NCBI RefSeq assembly: GCF_007827045.1
Contig: NZ_RPFW01000004.1
Span: forward strand, 1,039,891-1,103,890
Source of the DNA: Trebonia kvetii
GTDB taxonomy: Bacteria; Actinomycetota; Actinomycetes; Streptosporangiales; Streptosporangiaceae
Direction: 5' to 3'
Length of the DNA: 64,000 nt
Shown: piece by piece, positions 63,366 to 64,000 of the stretch
How positions within the stretch are numbered: position 1 is the first letter of the stretch
Layout: the number at the start of each line of letters is the position of its first letter
Notes under the pieces: generated by a model
Seen by the model: only the letters and a program-made list of their open reading frames with translations
The model's database searches: none
Told to the model about the DNA's origin: nothing
Translations under genes and position numbers: made by a program

Positions 63366-64000
63366 ATGGACTGGCAGGCAGCCGGCGACTGGCAGGGCGG
63401 CACGCCCGGCCAGCCCGCGGACCTGCCCGCCCTGCTCGCCGCGTTCGAGCACGGCGGGGCCTGGGAGAGGGCCGCCCCGTGCGCCGCGCTCGCCGTCGCG
63501 CTGGAGACCGCCGCCGGGGCGGGCGGCTTGTCTGCTGCTGGGCCGGGCGGCGTCACGGCTGGCGGGCCGGGCGGCCGCTATGCGGGGCCGGGCGGTCTTT
63601 ATGCGGTCGCGGGCGCCGATGCGCTGATCGGGATCGTGCGGCAGTGGGCGGCGGTCGAGGCGTGGGCGGCGGCGGGCATGCTGGGCGCGCTGCGGGCGAT
63701 GATGCGCGACGATGACGCCGGCGCCCCGGTGCTGCGCCGCCGCACCGACCTGCCGGGCGGGTGGGACGACTCGCTGACCTACGAGATCGCCGCAGCCTTG
63801 GCGATGGGGCCGCAGTCGGCGGGGAACCTCGCGAACCTGGCGTGGACGCTGGGGATGCGGCTGCCCGGCATCGGGCGGCTGCTGGCCGGGGGGATCCTCA
63901 CCCGGTCGAAGGCGCGGCTGGTCGCGCAGGTCTTCGAGCCGCTGGATGAGGATGAGGCGGCCCGCGCGGAGGCGCTGATCGCAGGGGAGCTGGCGGGCAA
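63366..64000 (+). CDS. DUF222 domain protein, N-terminal part (cut by window edge)
   Basis: At least 211 residues, open to the window end. A Gly-rich stretch with GPGG repeats lies at about 55-85. The DUF222 pattern follows: RQWAAVEAWAAAGMLGALR, DDSLTYEIAAALAMG, and GRLLAGGILTRSKARLVAQV. The usual C-terminal HNH part lies beyond the window. Second DUF222 gene in this window. Confidence 0.85.
   Translation, partial: MDWQAAGDWQGGTPGQPADLPALLAAFEHGGAWERAAPCAALAVALETAAGAGGLSAAGPGGVTAGGPGGRYAGPGGLYAVAGADALIGIVRQWAAVEAWAAAGMLGALRAMMRDDDAGAPVLRRRTDLPGGWDDSLTYEIAAALAMGPQSAGNLANLAWTLGMRLPGIGRLLAGGILTRSKARLVAQVFEPLDEDEAARAEALIAGELAG

Overview
The window is high-GC, gene-dense actinobacterial DNA. Supporting signs are frequent GTG/TTG starts, many 4-bp stop/start overlaps, two luciferase-like oxidoreductases of the F420/FMN type, two DUF222 proteins, an R2lox-type di-metal oxidase and lipoprotein binding proteins. 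The species cannot be named from sequence alone. No rRNA, tRNA, CRISPR array, transposase or phage module was found.

Layout. (1) 1-14733: a divergent N-heterocycle or amide utilisation locus. On the minus strand are a TenA-like protein (cut by the window edge), a ThiXYZ-like ABC transporter with an NMT1/THI5-type binding protein, a GMC oxidoreductase, a GntR regulator and an amidohydrolase. On the plus strand are an M20 hydrolase, aminotransferase, amidase, LLM oxidoreductase, a second nearly repeated amidohydrolase, an amidohydrolase_2 protein and a second TenA. A palindromic element with core ATCTNAGAT recurs in the promoter regions. (2) 14744-16622: R2lox oxidase and an RDD membrane protein. 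(3) 16972-25280: a complete jetABCD Wadjet type II plasmid-defence operon. (4) 25384-29138: a fused TetR/azoreductase scar beside an SDR gene with an intact palindromic operator, then a DUF222-HNH protein. (5) 29342-46240: a second catabolic region with an MTHFR-like protein, cytosine-deaminase-like amidohydrolase, ABC importer, FAD oxidase, Rieske oxygenase, creatininase-family hydrolase, LLM enzyme, MBL hydrolase, XRE-cupin regulator, acetamidase, AtzH-amidase fusion, RutB-like cysteine hydrolase and cupin. (6) 46265-58582: a decayed esterase, small proteins, TerC, SMR, DedA, DksA-like protein, two-component system, HtrA protease and Hsp70/vWA remnants. (7) 58599-64000: GntR/MFS pair with a 13-bp-period operator array, photolyase, PIG-L deacetylase between direct repeats, and a second DUF222 gene running off the edge.

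How it fits together. Families in regions 1 and 5 are those used for thiamine-pyrimidine salvage (TenA, M20 deformylase, ThiXYZ), ring opening of pyrimidines (LLM plus isochorismatase-like hydrolase), and urea/biuret-type amide clearance (AtzH, amidase, creatininase, acetamidase). My inference is that the two regions take up and dismantle one or more N-heterocyclic compounds, with a folate enzyme possibly receiving one-carbon units. The substrate is not determined by the sequence. The rest of the window is full of scars: gene fusions by deletion, dispersed palindromic repeats, a 548-bp near-identical inverted repeat, and a duplicated promoter captured by another gene.
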